From contig NZ_MAOI01000023.1 in the NCBI RefSeq assembly GCF_001884235.1, positions 1-64,000 of the forward strand: 64,000 bases of DNA. Direction: 5' to 3'. The translations under genes were made by a program, and so were the position numbers. A model generated the notes under the pieces. That model saw only the letters and a list, made by a program, of their open reading frames with translations. It ran no database searches and was not told where the DNA came from. Shown here one piece after another: positions 25,866 through 34,459 of the stretch (position 1 is its first letter; each line of letters opens with the position of its first letter). The stretch comes from Bacillus paramycoides. GTDB taxonomy: Bacteria; Bacillota; Bacilli; Bacillales; Bacillaceae_G.

Positions 25866-27128
25866 TTATCCAATCTGCGAAACTTCTCTCTCATCCTGAT
25901 ACTTCTCTTTCCCAATTGCCTTCATAAATAATAAAATACTGCTCATACCAACGATAAAATATAGAGCACTCATTCCCCAAGATGCAATAAATGAACCTAA
26001 CATAACACCTAATGCACCGTTCATTTTCGCTACTTGAAAGACCATTCCGTTAATCGCCATATACGAACCTCTCGCCTCATTTGGCACCATATCTGCCATA
26101 ATGGATTGACGAACCGGAACATACATCATCTCTCCTACTGTTTGGAATAGCCCTGCAATTAATAAAATCCATAAGCTATTGCTCGTTCCGAGTATTGTAA
26201 ATCCAATTGTGTAAATGAATAAACCTACATACAAGATTTTCAAATCGTTGAAACGCTTTAACATCTTAATAATAAGCGCCGAACATAAAACAACTAAAAT
26301 TGTATTCTCTGCAGATATCCAGCTCAGCATTCGAATACCTGTTAAATCAAAAGTAAAACCATTTCCGAATAAAAAGTGAACCGTTTCAAATTCCTTCTGC
26401 AAACGCACCCCTAAATAATTATTAATTTGAAACTCTAAAGATAACGTACATATACTCGCTGCACAAAAGATTAAAAACGCTCGGTCTTTCATAACAACTT
26501 TATAACTTTCCGCCATATCTCTTAATACATTTTTCTTCTCTATTGTTTTTCGCGCTACATACACTTCTTCCATATATACAGCCATAACATATAAAGTGAT
26601 TACAGCAACAGCCGTTAATACAATAAACAATTGTAAGCGATAGTTTTCAAATAGTAATCCACCAAATATCGCTCCAATTGCAATGGATAAGTTAATAGCC
26701 CAGTAGTTAATGCTGTACATAACCTTTCGATTTTCAGGTGTACTCACATCTATTAACATCGCCTCGGTCGCTGGATTCATAAGTCCAGATCCTAAGCTAT
26801 TTACTAACATAAATAAAAACGTTAACCACGGTGAGTCTACGTAATCCGAATTCGCAACTCCCATACAAGCAATGGAAACGGCCTGTATACTTTGACCTAT
26901 AATCATTACTTTTTTACGTCCAAGCCGATCTCCAATATACCCGCCATATAAACCAATTATTAATGAAGCTAACACATTAATTAGTAGTAAAGCGCCAGCA
27001 ATCGCACTGCCTAATTTTATTGAAAAATAAATCGCCATAAATGGAAAAATCATCGTTGATACAGTTCGTGTTAAAAATGATGTTATAATTCTAATTTTTA
27101 TATTTCGATGCATACTCCAAAACCCCAT
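25866..27128 (-). CDS. MFS transporter next to an SgrR-type regulator
   Basis: 420 residues from ATG 27128 (RBS AAGGAGGGAGAAACG), 12 predicted helices, motif GGYIGDRLGRKKVM in the first cytosolic loop. Similar proteins are annotated as DHA1 multidrug or YfkF/YttB-like MFS exporters. It is divergent from a regulator with a solute-binding domain at 27235, with only 106 bp between starts, so the regulator probably controls it. Substrate unknown. Confidence 0.83.
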   Translation of the reverse strand: MGFWSMHRNIKIRIITSFLTRTVSTMIFPFMAIYFSIKLGSAIAGALLLINVLASLIIGLYGGYIGDRLGRKKVMIIGQSIQAVSIACMGVANSDYVDSPWLTFLFMLVNSLGSGLMNPATEAMLIDVSTPENRKVMYSINYWAINLSIAIGAIFGGLLFENYRLQLFIVLTAVAVITLYVMAVYMEEVYVARKTIEKKNVLRDMAESYKVVMKDRAFLIFCAASICTLSLEFQINNYLGVRLQKEFETVHFLFGNGFTFDLTGIRMLSWISAENTILVVLCSALIIKMLKRFNDLKILYVGLFIYTIGFTILGTSNSLWILLIAGLFQTVGEMMYVPVRQSIMADMVPNEARGSYMAINGMVFQVAKMNGALGVMLGSFIASWGMSALYFIVGMSSILLFMKAIGKEKYQDEREVSQIG

Positions 27129-27234
27129 CGTTTCTCCCTCCTTATGCTTATTCATTTTACTTTGAAAAAGAGGAAGAAAAAGGTTAGAATATTCTAAAGA
27201 GTTTCCCCTTTTATACAGAAGGACGTGTATACAT

Positions 27235-28977
27235 ATGAAAATTATGGACTATTATATTAGACTAAGGCTGCATGTACAAGATCAACAGCATATGCGAAAT
27301 AGCTTACAAGAATTAGCGAATATTTTATATTGCAGTACGAAAAACGTGAAGATTTTATTAAAGAAAATGAGCGAAGAACAATTAATTTGCTGGACTCCAG
27401 GGCGAGGCCGCGGGAATAAGACGGAAATTATATTTTCACATACTTTAATAGAAGCAATTGAAGTATATACAGATGAACTTTTAGAGCAAGAAAAGTTAAA
27501 AGATATCTTTCTTCTTTTAAAAGAACCCCTTCCTCTTGCACTTCAGAAAAAAATAGAAAGTAAACTACATCATCATTTTGGCTATGAACCTTCAAATGAT
27601 ATGTACGACATATTAAAGATCCCTATATCAAGAAAGATATTACCGTTAGATCCGGCTTTTGCGGCTGTAACTACGGAGAGCCATCTTACTAGTCAAATTT
27701 TTGATACATTAGTCGTTTATAACGATGTTACAGAAAAAATGGAACCACATCTTGCTCATACGTGGGAATTAAGTCAGGATCAACTTACGTGGACCTTTCA
27801 TTTACGAAAAGATATACATTTTCATAACGAAACTCTTTTAACTTCTAAAGATGTTCAATTTTCATTTGAAAGATTAAAGCAAGTCCAATCTCCTTTCGAA
27901 TGGTTAACAGAAGAAATTGTTCAAATTGAAACACCATCACCACTGCAAATACGATTCCATTTAGCAAAACCGAATTTATTTTTCTTACATTATGTGAGTT
28001 CAATGCAGCTCGCAATCTTGCCACATGATGCAGTCATTCAAAATCATCACTACATAGGTACTGGACCTTTTAAACTTGCTCATTACTCTGAAGATAATAT
28101 CGTACTCGAAGCTTTTACCCATTATTTTAAAGAGCGTGCGTTACTAGACCGTATTGAGTTTTGGCGTATTCCAGATCATGTAAAAATACATTCTGATTAT
28201 GAACTGCCAAATGAAAATGAAAACGAAAGACACGATATCCAAATAGAAGAAATAGGTTGCATTTATGCTGGCTTCAATTTTAAAAAAACTGGTCCCCATC
28301 ACGATATTTACTTTCGTAAAGCTTGGAGAGAAATATATGATGTTGAAACGATACTTTGTAACATAGAAGGAAGACGAACAATTGCTGCATCAAGCTTCTT
28401 TCCTGAAAGAAGCCGTCATCAAACCCCGAGAAGATCCTACTCTTTAGAAAAAGCGAAAGAGTATTTGAAAAACAGCACATATAATGGAGAAATAATACAT
28501 ATTTACTTCTTCGCATTTAAAGATAGTGCAAACGACGCAGACTTCCTAAAAGAACGTTGCGAACAATTAGGAGTGCAAGTAGAACTTCACCCATTTCTCG
28601 TTTCAGATTATATGGATCGTTCTATTGATAAACATGCCGATATCATTTTAATGGGAGAAGTATTTGCCACTGAGCATGAAATGGCATTTTTAAACGTATT
28701 TAAAAATAAAAATTGCTTTATAAATCGATTCATGGACCCGCACTATGAAAAACAAATTAATTGTTTACTAGATACATTTTTATTAGAAGAAAATAAAGAA
28801 AAGCGCTATGAGCTCATATATGAAATTGAAGAGTTTTTGCAAGCTGAACACATTATCTTATTTAACTATCACGTTTTAAAAAGAAAAACATATCCCTCTT
28901 CTTTAAAAAACGTAACAATTGATTCATTCGGTTGGGCCAATTTTGCGAAGTTATGGATTCACCCATCCCCGCACTAA
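27235..28977 (+). CDS. SgrR-family regulator (HTH plus SBP_bac_5 domain)
   Basis: 580 residues. The N-terminal about 100 residues form an SgrR-type winged helix (QELANILYCSTKNVKILLKKM, CWTPGRGRGNKTEI). The rest is an oligopeptide/solute-binding domain of the SBP_bac_5 type (PHLAHTWELSQDQLTWTFHLR and IGTGPFKLAHY) without a signal peptide, so it acts in the cytosol. E. coli SgrR senses a sugar-phosphate-related signal and controls a divergent exporter; here the divergent MFS gene is the likely target. Ligand unknown. Confidence 0.88.
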   Translation: MKIMDYYIRLRLHVQDQQHMRNSLQELANILYCSTKNVKILLKKMSEEQLICWTPGRGRGNKTEIIFSHTLIEAIEVYTDELLEQEKLKDIFLLLKEPLPLALQKKIESKLHHHFGYEPSNDMYDILKIPISRKILPLDPAFAAVTTESHLTSQIFDTLVVYNDVTEKMEPHLAHTWELSQDQLTWTFHLRKDIHFHNETLLTSKDVQFSFERLKQVQSPFEWLTEEIVQIETPSPLQIRFHLAKPNLFFLHYVSSMQLAILPHDAVIQNHHYIGTGPFKLAHYSEDNIVLEAFTHYFKERALLDRIEFWRIPDHVKIHSDYELPNENENERHDIQIEEIGCIYAGFNFKKTGPHHDIYFRKAWREIYDVETILCNIEGRRTIAASSFFPERSRHQTPRRSYSLEKAKEYLKNSTYNGEIIHIYFFAFKDSANDADFLKERCEQLGVQVELHPFLVSDYMDRSIDKHADIILMGEVFATEHEMAFLNVFKNKNCFINRFMDPHYEKQINCLLDTFLLEENKEKRYELIYEIEEFLQAEHIILFNYHVLKRKTYPSSLKNVTIDSFGWANFAKLWIHPSPH

Positions 28978-29023
28978 AATGTAAGGGTTTCGAATATATA
29001 TTCTTTATAAAAGGAGAGAAACT

Positions 29024-29542
29024 ATGAGAGGAAACATAGAAAGAAGGCTTTCCTATCTATACACAGGTGAGTTATTTTCAGTCATTACTTTTATTTTTAC
29101 AAGTTACTTACTTAATTATGCTTATCCTACATTATATTTATATTCCCTGTATTCTTTTTGGGTCTCATTCCTTCTTTTAGAGTTTCTCTTACTACAAGGA
29201 ACTGTTTACTGGTACGTAAAGTGGAAAAGACTAAAAAAAGAAAAAACATCTGTTACACCTATTGGGGTTATTCAATATTTAAAAATGCTAAAAAAAATAA
29301 ATATAGGATTGATTATCACAGGACTTATTATGTTTATTATCGATTTTTTAATTTGGTATCCCCACTTACCTTTAGGCGGACTATCATTCGCCCTATTTGT
29401 TTATATTTTTGCATTATTTGAGTATATTAACTATTATCATATTCAGCTTTCATATGATAACACCTCTGATATTAAATATTTAATAAAATCAAAAAAACTA
29501 AAACAGTCCTGTATGAGTAAAGATTTTCAACGTATTTCATAA
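29024..29542 (+). CDS. 172-aa four-helix membrane protein
   Basis: Four predicted helices (about residues 15-33, 40-65, 93-112 and 118-140), with charged loops and a basic C-terminus. RBS AAAAGGAGAGAAACT. Family not certain; similar bacillus proteins are annotated as general stress membrane proteins. The stop codon lies within the ATAAA end of a miniature bcr1 derivative. Confidence 0.65.
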   Translation: MRGNIERRLSYLYTGELFSVITFIFTSYLLNYAYPTLYLYSLYSFWVSFLLLEFLLLQGTVYWYVKWKRLKKEKTSVTPIGVIQYLKMLKKINIGLIITGLIMFIIDFLIWYPHLPLGGLSFALFVYIFALFEYINYYHIQLSYDNTSDIKYLIKSKKLKQSCMSKDFQRIS

Positions 29543-29582
29543 AGTTTTACTGGCAGCCCGACTCCACAAATAGCGGGATAAA
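29539..29582 (-). repeat. Internally deleted bcr1 miniature (reverse), copy E
   Basis: About 44 bp, flanked by ATAAA at both ends. Read in reverse it keeps the start TTTATCCCGCTATTTG, part of the AGTCGGGCTGC interior and an AAAACTTT end. The central and hairpin parts are missing. Confidence 0.7.
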
Positions 29583-29643
29583 AGGTTAAATTCTACTTAC
29601 GAAGACTTTAGGTTAATAAGAACTAAGCAACTTTTATGAATGC

Positions 29644-29686
29644 AAGAGAAGGTAGTACACTCTTAGTAGTACCTTCTCTTACATTT
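29644..29686 (+). terminator. Terminator after the 172-aa membrane protein gene
   Basis: Perfect 11-bp stem AAGAGAAGGTA / TACCTTCTCTT (29644-29654 with 29670-29680) and a following ACATTTTTAA. Confidence 0.75.
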
Positions 29687-29727
29687 TTAAAGATGAACCT
29701 TCTTACGCACAAAGATGCAAACTATTA

Positions 29728-30276
29728 TTAAATTACTTCATCCAAATGATTCTTCAAGTTTAATAAAAACTGCTCTATATTAGGATTTTTCACCACATCA
29801 TAACACGCAAAGCTCTTTAACGAACTCATACCAATAAACTTCTGCACACGATGTAAATGACCAATCGCTGATTCTAAACTTTCCCCTTCAAAGAACTTCG
29901 TCTTATCCCCAAATGCTTTTTCAGGTGCATTCCAAGTTGTAGAGAACATATACTGCTTCTCTTTTAATAAACCACCTGTTCCGTATTCATCAGTACCTTT
30001 AAAGAACAAACCATATTCATATACTTCATCCATATACGTTTTAAATAATCCCGGTACACTAAACCAGTAAATTGGTGTTTGATAAATAACAACATCCGCC
30101 CACAAAAACTTCTCTTGTTCTTCCTTAATACTATATCCATCCTGAATCGTTGTCGTTTTCACGTGATGATTTTCGCTTAATAAAGTTATCATATAATCAA
30201 CTAACGTTTTATTTAATCGCCCTTCCTTTGAACCGTATTTCTCATGCCCATTTATAATGAATATATTTTTCATCAC
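29728..30276 (-). CDS. NAD(P)H quinone oxidoreductase, MdaB/KefF-like
   Basis: 182 residues, flavodoxin-like fold. N-terminal strand FIINGHEKYG, then DVVIYQTPIYWFSVPGLFKTYMDEV and the loop TTWNAPEKAFG, characteristic of the MdaB (modulator of drug activity) and KefF group of FAD/FMN quinone reductases. It probably reduces quinones or electrophiles with NAD(P)H. It lies 19 bp downstream of a lipoprotein gene; the operon diverges from an HxlR regulator, a family that often senses quinones. Confidence 0.88.
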   Translation of the reverse strand: MMKNIFIINGHEKYGSKEGRLNKTLVDYMITLLSENHHVKTTTIQDGYSIKEEQEKFLWADVVIYQTPIYWFSVPGLFKTYMDEVYEYGLFFKGTDEYGTGGLLKEKQYMFSTTWNAPEKAFGDKTKFFEGESLESAIGHLHRVQKFIGMSSLKSFACYDVVKNPNIEQFLLNLKNHLDEVI

Positions 30277-30295
30277 ATTTCTCTCCCCTATATTT

Positions 30296-30835
30296 TTATT
30301 CTTCAGCTATTAAGCCAAGTTGCTGTTTTAACGTAAGATTATCTTCTAAATGCCAATCTTCCGTTATCTTTCCGTCTTTCACATGCAAAATATCAATCGC
30401 AAAAAAACTAATTTTTTTATCATTATGAGTTCCTGTAAAAGAAAGACGGGCTGTTACTTTATCACCAACCACTAATAAATCTTCAATTTCACAATGTATA
30501 TTTGGAACTACTTTACGGAAATTTTGCGCTGCAAACTTTAATCCTTCCGTACCTTGTGGGCGATTTTTCGGTAGTGTGTTATCAAAGAATGTATCAGTAA
30601 CAGTCTGCGGAATAAGTTCCTCCTTACCTGTATCCCAAAATGCGTAAAAACGCTGGGCTGCATGAACCATTTCTGTCGCTTCTCTTTTGCTTAGTGAAGG
30701 ATCGATTGTCATTGTTTTTGGCTTCGGCATTTCCTTCAATAACTGGATTTCAGTTTTTTGTTCCCCACTACATGCTGCAAGCACAATACAAATGACAAAA
30801 AAACTAAGGAACGTAAACAACTTTTTTATACCCAC
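30296..30835 (-). CDS. Lipoprotein with SnoaL/ester-cyclase-like domain
   Basis: 179 residues from GTG 30835 (AGGAGGTGATTTCC upstream; the longer frame to 30859 only includes the RBS). Lipobox IVLAACSG, then a spacer and an NTF2-like domain (about 55-175) with the SnoaL-polyketide-cyclase style ending DILHVKDGKITEDWHLEDN. Anchored outside the membrane. Cotranscribed with the MdaB-like reductase. Exact reaction unknown. Confidence 0.83.
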   Translation of the reverse strand: MGIKKLFTFLSFFVICIVLAACSGEQKTEIQLLKEMPKPKTMTIDPSLSKREATEMVHAAQRFYAFWDTGKEELIPQTVTDTFFDNTLPKNRPQGTEGLKFAAQNFRKVVPNIHCEIEDLLVVGDKVTARLSFTGTHNDKKISFFAIDILHVKDGKITEDWHLEDNLTLKQQLGLIAEE

Positions 30836-30901
30836 GGAAATCACCTCCTCCTCATACAAACCCTTTGTATTTCGTATTGCTATTGTATATGCACTAACTT
30901 C

Positions 30902-30945
30902 CCTTTTGGAAGTAGTGATATTTTTTTCATATAGTTACCAAAAGG
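30902..30945. promoter_or_regulatory. Inverted repeat in the HxlR/lipoprotein divergent promoter
   Basis: CCTTTTGG (30902-30909) and CCAAAAGG (30938-30945) form an inverted pair; inner bases extend the similarity (AAGTAGT versus ATAGTTA). It lies between the divergent starts at 30835 and 31003 and is a candidate operator of the HxlR protein. Confidence 0.5.
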
Positions 30946-31002
30946 ATAGTTTTGTGATACTATAAAGCAAATTCATATATTTTTTTTATGGAGGCTAGTT
31001 CC

Positions 31003-31341
31003 ATGAGCAATATAGATCCGGTTATATTAACGAAAGGTTCACCAGGTATTCCATGCCCTATCGCCAAAACACTTGACGTAATTAGTACAAAATGGACTTT
31101 TTTAATTATTCGTGACCTTCTTATTGAAGGAACATTACGCTTTAGTGATTTACAAAAATCAATGGATGGCATTAGTCCGAAAACATTGTCACTTCGACTA
31201 AAAGAGTTAGAAACGCAAGGGATTATAACGAGAAAAGTGTATCCAGAAGTTCCGCCTCGTGTAGAGTACACATTAACGGATAAAGGAAAGCAATTAGAAA
31301 GTATCTTTATAGAATTAAAACGGTTTGGATTAAATTTATAA
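31003..31341 (+). CDS. HxlR-family transcriptional regulator
   Basis: 112 residues from ATG 31003, with GGAGG ten bases before it (the ATG at 30988 is part of the leader). Single winged-helix HxlR domain: CPIAKTLDVISTKWTFLIIR, SDLQKSMDGISPKTLSLRL, and the wing EVPPRVEYTLTDKG. The N-terminal Cys in GIPCPIA is the residue oxidised or alkylated in YodB-type members. Adjacent to a quinone reductase operon, so an electrophile- or quinone-sensing role is inferred. Confidence 0.9.
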   Translation: MSNIDPVILTKGSPGIPCPIAKTLDVISTKWTFLIIRDLLIEGTLRFSDLQKSMDGISPKTLSLRLKELETQGIITRKVYPEVPPRVEYTLTDKGKQLESIFIELKRFGLNL

Positions 31342-31344
31342 AAT

Positions 31345-31376
31345 AAAAACCCCTTACAACGGTAAGGGGTTTTTCG
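31345..31376. terminator. Bidirectional terminator between the HxlR and MFS genes
   Basis: Perfect 12-bp stem AAAACCCCTTAC / GTAAGGGGTTTT (31346-31357 with 31362-31373), A/T tracts both sides. Confidence 0.9.
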
Positions 31377-31388
31377 TTACTTATTAAA

Positions 31389-32591
31389 TTACCTCGCCAA
31401 ACTTTCAGCTAACTGCTTCTCTCTCCACATAAATGTAATACCGAGACCAACTATTAAAACAACTCCTGAGAAAAGATATGGATAATGAATATTTACATCA
31501 AATAATATTCCGCCCATCGCTGGTCCAACAATATTTCCTAAGCTCGTATAAGTTGAGTTCATTCCGGCAACAAACCCTTGCTCTTTTCCAGCCGCTTTTG
31601 ATAAAAATGTCGTTAAAGCTGGACGAAGTAAATCAAATGCTAGGAAAATGAAGCAAGTAACGAGAAGTACAATCCAATAATTAAAGACTATAGTTGAAAC
31701 AAATGCTAAAACTGCACCTACAATTAAACATAACTGAATTAACACTTTCTCACCGAACATGTCTACCAATTTTCCAAACATAAATACTTGCACAACTACC
31801 CCAAAAATTGAGCTAATCGTAATAATTGCAGCAATATCTTTCGGTGTAAAACCAAATTTATGATCTGAGAACAGACTAAACACAGTTTCATATGCCGATA
31901 AACCAAAAGCGAGTACAAATACAATAATAAATGCAATTGCATACATTGGATTTAAAGATTTCTTTAAATCCCCGATAAAACTTGATTCTTTCGTATTAGC
32001 AGAAATCTCTGCAAGCTCCTCTTTCGTTAACGGCTCTTTCAAAATAAATATAGAAATAACACATGCTATAAAGGCAATAACTGCTGCCACAAAGAACGGT
32101 ACACGTATACCATATTCTGCAATAAATCCACCAATTCCAGGTCCTATTATAAAACCGGTACTAATAGCCGCTGACAGATATCCCATCGCTTTTGGACGTT
32201 CCTGAATAGATGTAATATCAGCAACATATGCTGTAACGCCAGGCATAATAAACGCAGCACTAATCCCGCCCAGTACCCTTGCCACATAAAGCATCCATAC
32301 ATCTTTTCCTAATCCAAAAATAAGTTCTGAAACACCAAAAATAAATAATCCAATGATAATCATTTTCTTCCTACCGTAAAGGTCTACCCATCGACCCGTA
32401 ATTGGTGAAGTAAGAAGCTGGGCCATTGCAAATACTGCAACGAGATATCCCATCGTTTTCCCTGTTAAATTCATATCATTCATAAAGGACGGCATAACTG
32501 GAATGATTAATCCAATGCCTAAAAAAGCGATAAATATATTACTTAAAAGAATGATTAATACCATCTTTTGTTCTTTTATTGGTTTTTTCAC
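31389..32591 (-). CDS. MFS multidrug efflux transporter (NorA/Bmr-like)
   Basis: 400 residues, 12 helices. Signatures of the DHA1 drug exporters: FLGIGLIIPVMPSFMNDM in helix 1, TGRWVDLYGRKKMIIIG in loop 2-3, and the antiporter motif FIIGPGIGGFIAEYG in helix 5. It probably pumps cationic or hydrophobic drugs out by proton exchange. The upstream tetR gene is on the same strand. A TetR-type palindrome (32759-32783) and a bcr1 deletion derivative lie between them. Confidence 0.9.
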   Translation of the reverse strand: MKKPIKEQKMVLIILLSNIFIAFLGIGLIIPVMPSFMNDMNLTGKTMGYLVAVFAMAQLLTSPITGRWVDLYGRKKMIIIGLFIFGVSELIFGLGKDVWMLYVARVLGGISAAFIMPGVTAYVADITSIQERPKAMGYLSAAISTGFIIGPGIGGFIAEYGIRVPFFVAAVIAFIACVISIFILKEPLTKEELAEISANTKESSFIGDLKKSLNPMYAIAFIIVFVLAFGLSAYETVFSLFSDHKFGFTPKDIAAIITISSIFGVVVQVFMFGKLVDMFGEKVLIQLCLIVGAVLAFVSTIVFNYWIVLLVTCFIFLAFDLLRPALTTFLSKAAGKEQGFVAGMNSTYTSLGNIVGPAMGGILFDVNIHYPYLFSGVVLIVGLGITFMWREKQLAESLAR

Positions 32592-32664
32592 TTATTAATA
32601 CCTCTTCCCGTAAAACTCATTTCTGTACAGTTCCTCTCAAAAATAATGCCCAAGAAGTTTTTAC

Positions 32665-32735
32665 TTTATCCCGATTGGTGAGGGATAATAATCAGTGGGG
32701 ATGGACACCCCCCCACTGATTAAAGTTTCACTTTA
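32665..32735 (+). repeat. Internally deleted bcr1 derivative, copy D
   Basis: Keeps both ends of bcr1: TTTATCCCG at the left is joined directly to CGATTGGTGAGGG and the 3' hairpin CAGTGGGG..CCCCCACTG, AAAGTTTCACTTTA. About 90 bp of the interior are missing, apparently by recombination at CCCG. It sits between the palindromic operator at 32759 and the MFS start, so in the MFS leader. Confidence 0.8.
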
Positions 32736-32758
32736 CCCTTCAGCATATGCATAAAAAC

Positions 32759-32783
32759 AAACTGAATGATTATCATTCAGTTT
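32759..32783. promoter_or_regulatory. Perfect TetR-type palindrome, operator A
   Basis: AAACTGAATGAT (32759-32770) and its exact complement (32772-32783) flank a single base. The core TGAATGAT-T-ATCATTCA resembles sites B, C and D near the tetR and SMR genes. It lies between tetR and the MFS gene. Confidence 0.75.
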
Positions 32784-32793
32784 ATACTTGGGA

Positions 32794-32824
32794 TGAATCC
32801 ATCCTTTTATCTCTGATGGATTCA
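32794..32824 (-). terminator. Hairpin after tetR, weak terminator
   Basis: Ten-bp stem TGAATCCATC / GATGGATTCA nine bases past the tetR stop. It lacks a clear U-tract, so read-through into the MFS gene is possible. Confidence 0.45.
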
Positions 32825-32833
32825 CTCAGTCAT

Positions 32834-33412
32834 TTATTTTTTTATATGTAGTGCATGTGTTAAAAAATCTAGCACTTCCGCTTTTTGTAGTTCGACTTGC
32901 TCATCTTCTTTATGATCATATAAATAAACTTGTTCAGCTGCTGATTCAACTAGAGCGATAAATAACTTTGCTGTTCTTTCTGCATGAATCGAATCACGAA
33001 TTTCACCTGATTCTTTTGCCTCGCTTAAAAATTCACTTAGCCATTTATAAAGAGGTTCATATACAGCTTCCCATTCTTTTATATGCTCAGTAGATGCAAG
33101 ACCTGCATACATTAAAGCTTGTATCTCACGATATTCCGCTATGAAATCAAACACTGCATCTATTACTTGCGTAACTTTACTTGAAAAAGGTTCATCGTTC
33201 TGTACTCTTTCTTTTACTGCAAGTATCATCTTTTCAACCATCACTTCTGCTATTGCAGGCATAACAGATAACTTAGAAGGAAAATATAAATAGAAAGTTC
33301 CTTGTGCAATACCAGCCAATTTCACGATATCAGAAATCTTTGTTTTTTCAACGCCATTTTCCTGAAACACTTCAATAGCTGCAAAGACAATTTTCTCTTT
33401 TTTATTCATCAT
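32834..33412 (-). CDS. TetR-family transcriptional repressor
   Basis: 192 residues. The N-terminal TetR helix-turn-helix reads FAAIEVFQENGVEKTKISDIVKLAGIAQGTFYLYFPSK in pieces across residues 10-48; the rest is a helical ligand-binding and dimerisation domain. Four related palindromes near its own gene, the MFS pump and the SMR pair point to an autoregulated drug-efflux regulator. The ATG at 33409 is an alternative start. Confidence 0.92.
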   Translation of the reverse strand: MMNKKEKIVFAAIEVFQENGVEKTKISDIVKLAGIAQGTFYLYFPSKLSVMPAIAEVMVEKMILAVKERVQNDEPFSSKVTQVIDAVFDFIAEYREIQALMYAGLASTEHIKEWEAVYEPLYKWLSEFLSEAKESGEIRDSIHAERTAKLFIALVESAAEQVYLYDHKEDEQVELQKAEVLDFLTHALHIKK

Positions 33413-33432
33413 CTAAACCCTTTCACACGCGT

Positions 33433-33453
33433 ATTGAATGACTGTCACTCATT
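33433..33453. promoter_or_regulatory. TetR operator B, upstream of tetR
   Basis: TGAATGAC-T-GTCACTCA, one mismatch from a perfect 8-bp-arm palindrome, about 20 bp before the tetR start. Suggests autoregulation. Confidence 0.7.
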
Positions 33454-33510
33454 TTATAAGAAAGTGTATTATACTGTCAATCATAGTGTATTATATCATC
33501 TTATTATATA

Positions 33511-33552
33511 GAAAAAATCTCCTAATAGACGATTCATTGTTCTATTAGGAGA
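33511..33552 (-). terminator. Terminator of the SMR operon
   Basis: Perfect 12-bp stem TCTCCTAATAGA / TCTATTAGGAGA (33518-33529 with 33541-33552), then ATTTTTTC on the minus strand. Confidence 0.88.
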
Positions 33553-33590
33553 CAAAAATATAATATATAATTTGTGCTATAGTATACTTC

Positions 33591-33905
33591 TTAAGAAAGA
33601 GCCTTTAATCCCGTCACTCCGCATACAATAAGAGCCACACTAATAATACGCGCTTTACTTTTCGATTCTCCAAACAGGAACATGTTTAATAAAACTGCTC
33701 CTGCAGTCCCAATACCGATCCAAACCGCATAAGCTACACTTACTTGTAAAAATAAGAAAGATGTATATAGGAATGCGAAAGAAGTTCCAAATCCACCTAT
33801 ATAAATAGCTCCGTTTGCTAACGTCTTATCTTTACTATACATTTTAAGACCTATTACACCAACTATTTCACTAATCGCAGCACAAAATACGAAAAACCAA
33901 CCCAT
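33591..33905 (-). CDS. SMR-family multidrug efflux subunit (YkkD-like)
   Basis: 104 residues, four helices. The conserved membrane Glu is in AAISEIVGVIGLK. VSVAYAVWIGIGTAGAVLLNMFLF and the ending IVCGVTGLKALS match the YkkD/SugE branch. It follows the partner gene by two bases, so the two are likely to form a heterodimeric pump exchanging protons for toxic cations or guanidinium-like compounds. No guanidine riboswitch is present upstream; TetR sites are. Confidence 0.9.
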   Translation of the reverse strand: MGWFFVFCAAISEIVGVIGLKMYSKDKTLANGAIYIGGFGTSFAFLYTSFLFLQVSVAYAVWIGIGTAGAVLLNMFLFGESKSKARIISVALIVCGVTGLKALS

Positions 33906-33907
33906 TT

Positions 33908-34264
33908 TTAAGCAGCTCCTTCCACAGATTCTTCCACAGTTTCTTCCTTATTATCAGCCAGCTTTAAACCGATAACGCCGGCTACAACCATCACAATGAA
34001 GAATAATTTTCCTAAACTAAAACTTCCACCGAAAAGAAAAACATCCATTAAGAAAGTTCCTACAGTACCAGCCCCAGCAAATACCGCATATACTGTCCCT
34101 GTCGCAAGATGTTCACACGCTTTAGAAAGGAAGTGAAAATCAACAGCGATAATCCCTACAATGATGATCCAATGCCACCAAGTGTGGGCCGTATTAAAAC
34201 CAAACACCCAAAAGACTTCAAAAATACATGTTAATATGACATATAACCAAGCTTTATTTTTCAT
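33908..34264 (-). CDS. SMR-family multidrug efflux subunit (YkkC-like)
   Basis: 118 residues from ATG 34264 (RBS GAAGGTGAGAGGT; the GTG at 34273 lies within the RBS). Four helices with the conserved Glu in ILTCIFEVFWVFGF, then LATGTVYAVFAGAGTVGTFLMDV and a longer acidic tail (DNKEETVEESVEG), as in YkkC. First gene of a two-gene SMR operon with a perfect palindrome 22 bp upstream. Confidence 0.9.
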   Translation of the reverse strand: MKNKAWLYVILTCIFEVFWVFGFNTAHTWWHWIIIVGIIAVDFHFLSKACEHLATGTVYAVFAGAGTVGTFLMDVFLFGGSFSLGKLFFIVMVVAGVIGLKLADNKEETVEESVEGAA

Positions 34265-34285
34265 ACCTCTCACCTTCTATTATTC

Positions 34286-34306
34286 AATGACTGACCGTCA
34301 GTCATT
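34286..34306. promoter_or_regulatory. TetR operator C, upstream of the SMR pair
   Basis: AATGACTGAC-C-GTCAGTCATT, perfect 10-bp arms around one base, ending 22 bp before the SMR start. Confidence 0.78.
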
Positions 34307-34440
34307 TTTAATTAAAAAAATATAATCTCACGCTAACTACTATTTAAAAAATCAATATCATCCTCATTTATCCTTATATTTGTTCCGTTATTAAGCTAAC
34401 TACATATAAAAGTTGCTTATCTACACCCTTTCACATAAAA

Positions 34441-34459
34441 AATGACTGAATGTCATTCA
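34441..34459. promoter_or_regulatory. TetR operator D, distal
   Basis: TGACTGAA-T-GTCATTCA, related to sites A-C; about 180 bp upstream of the SMR pair. Imperfect arms. Confidence 0.5.
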
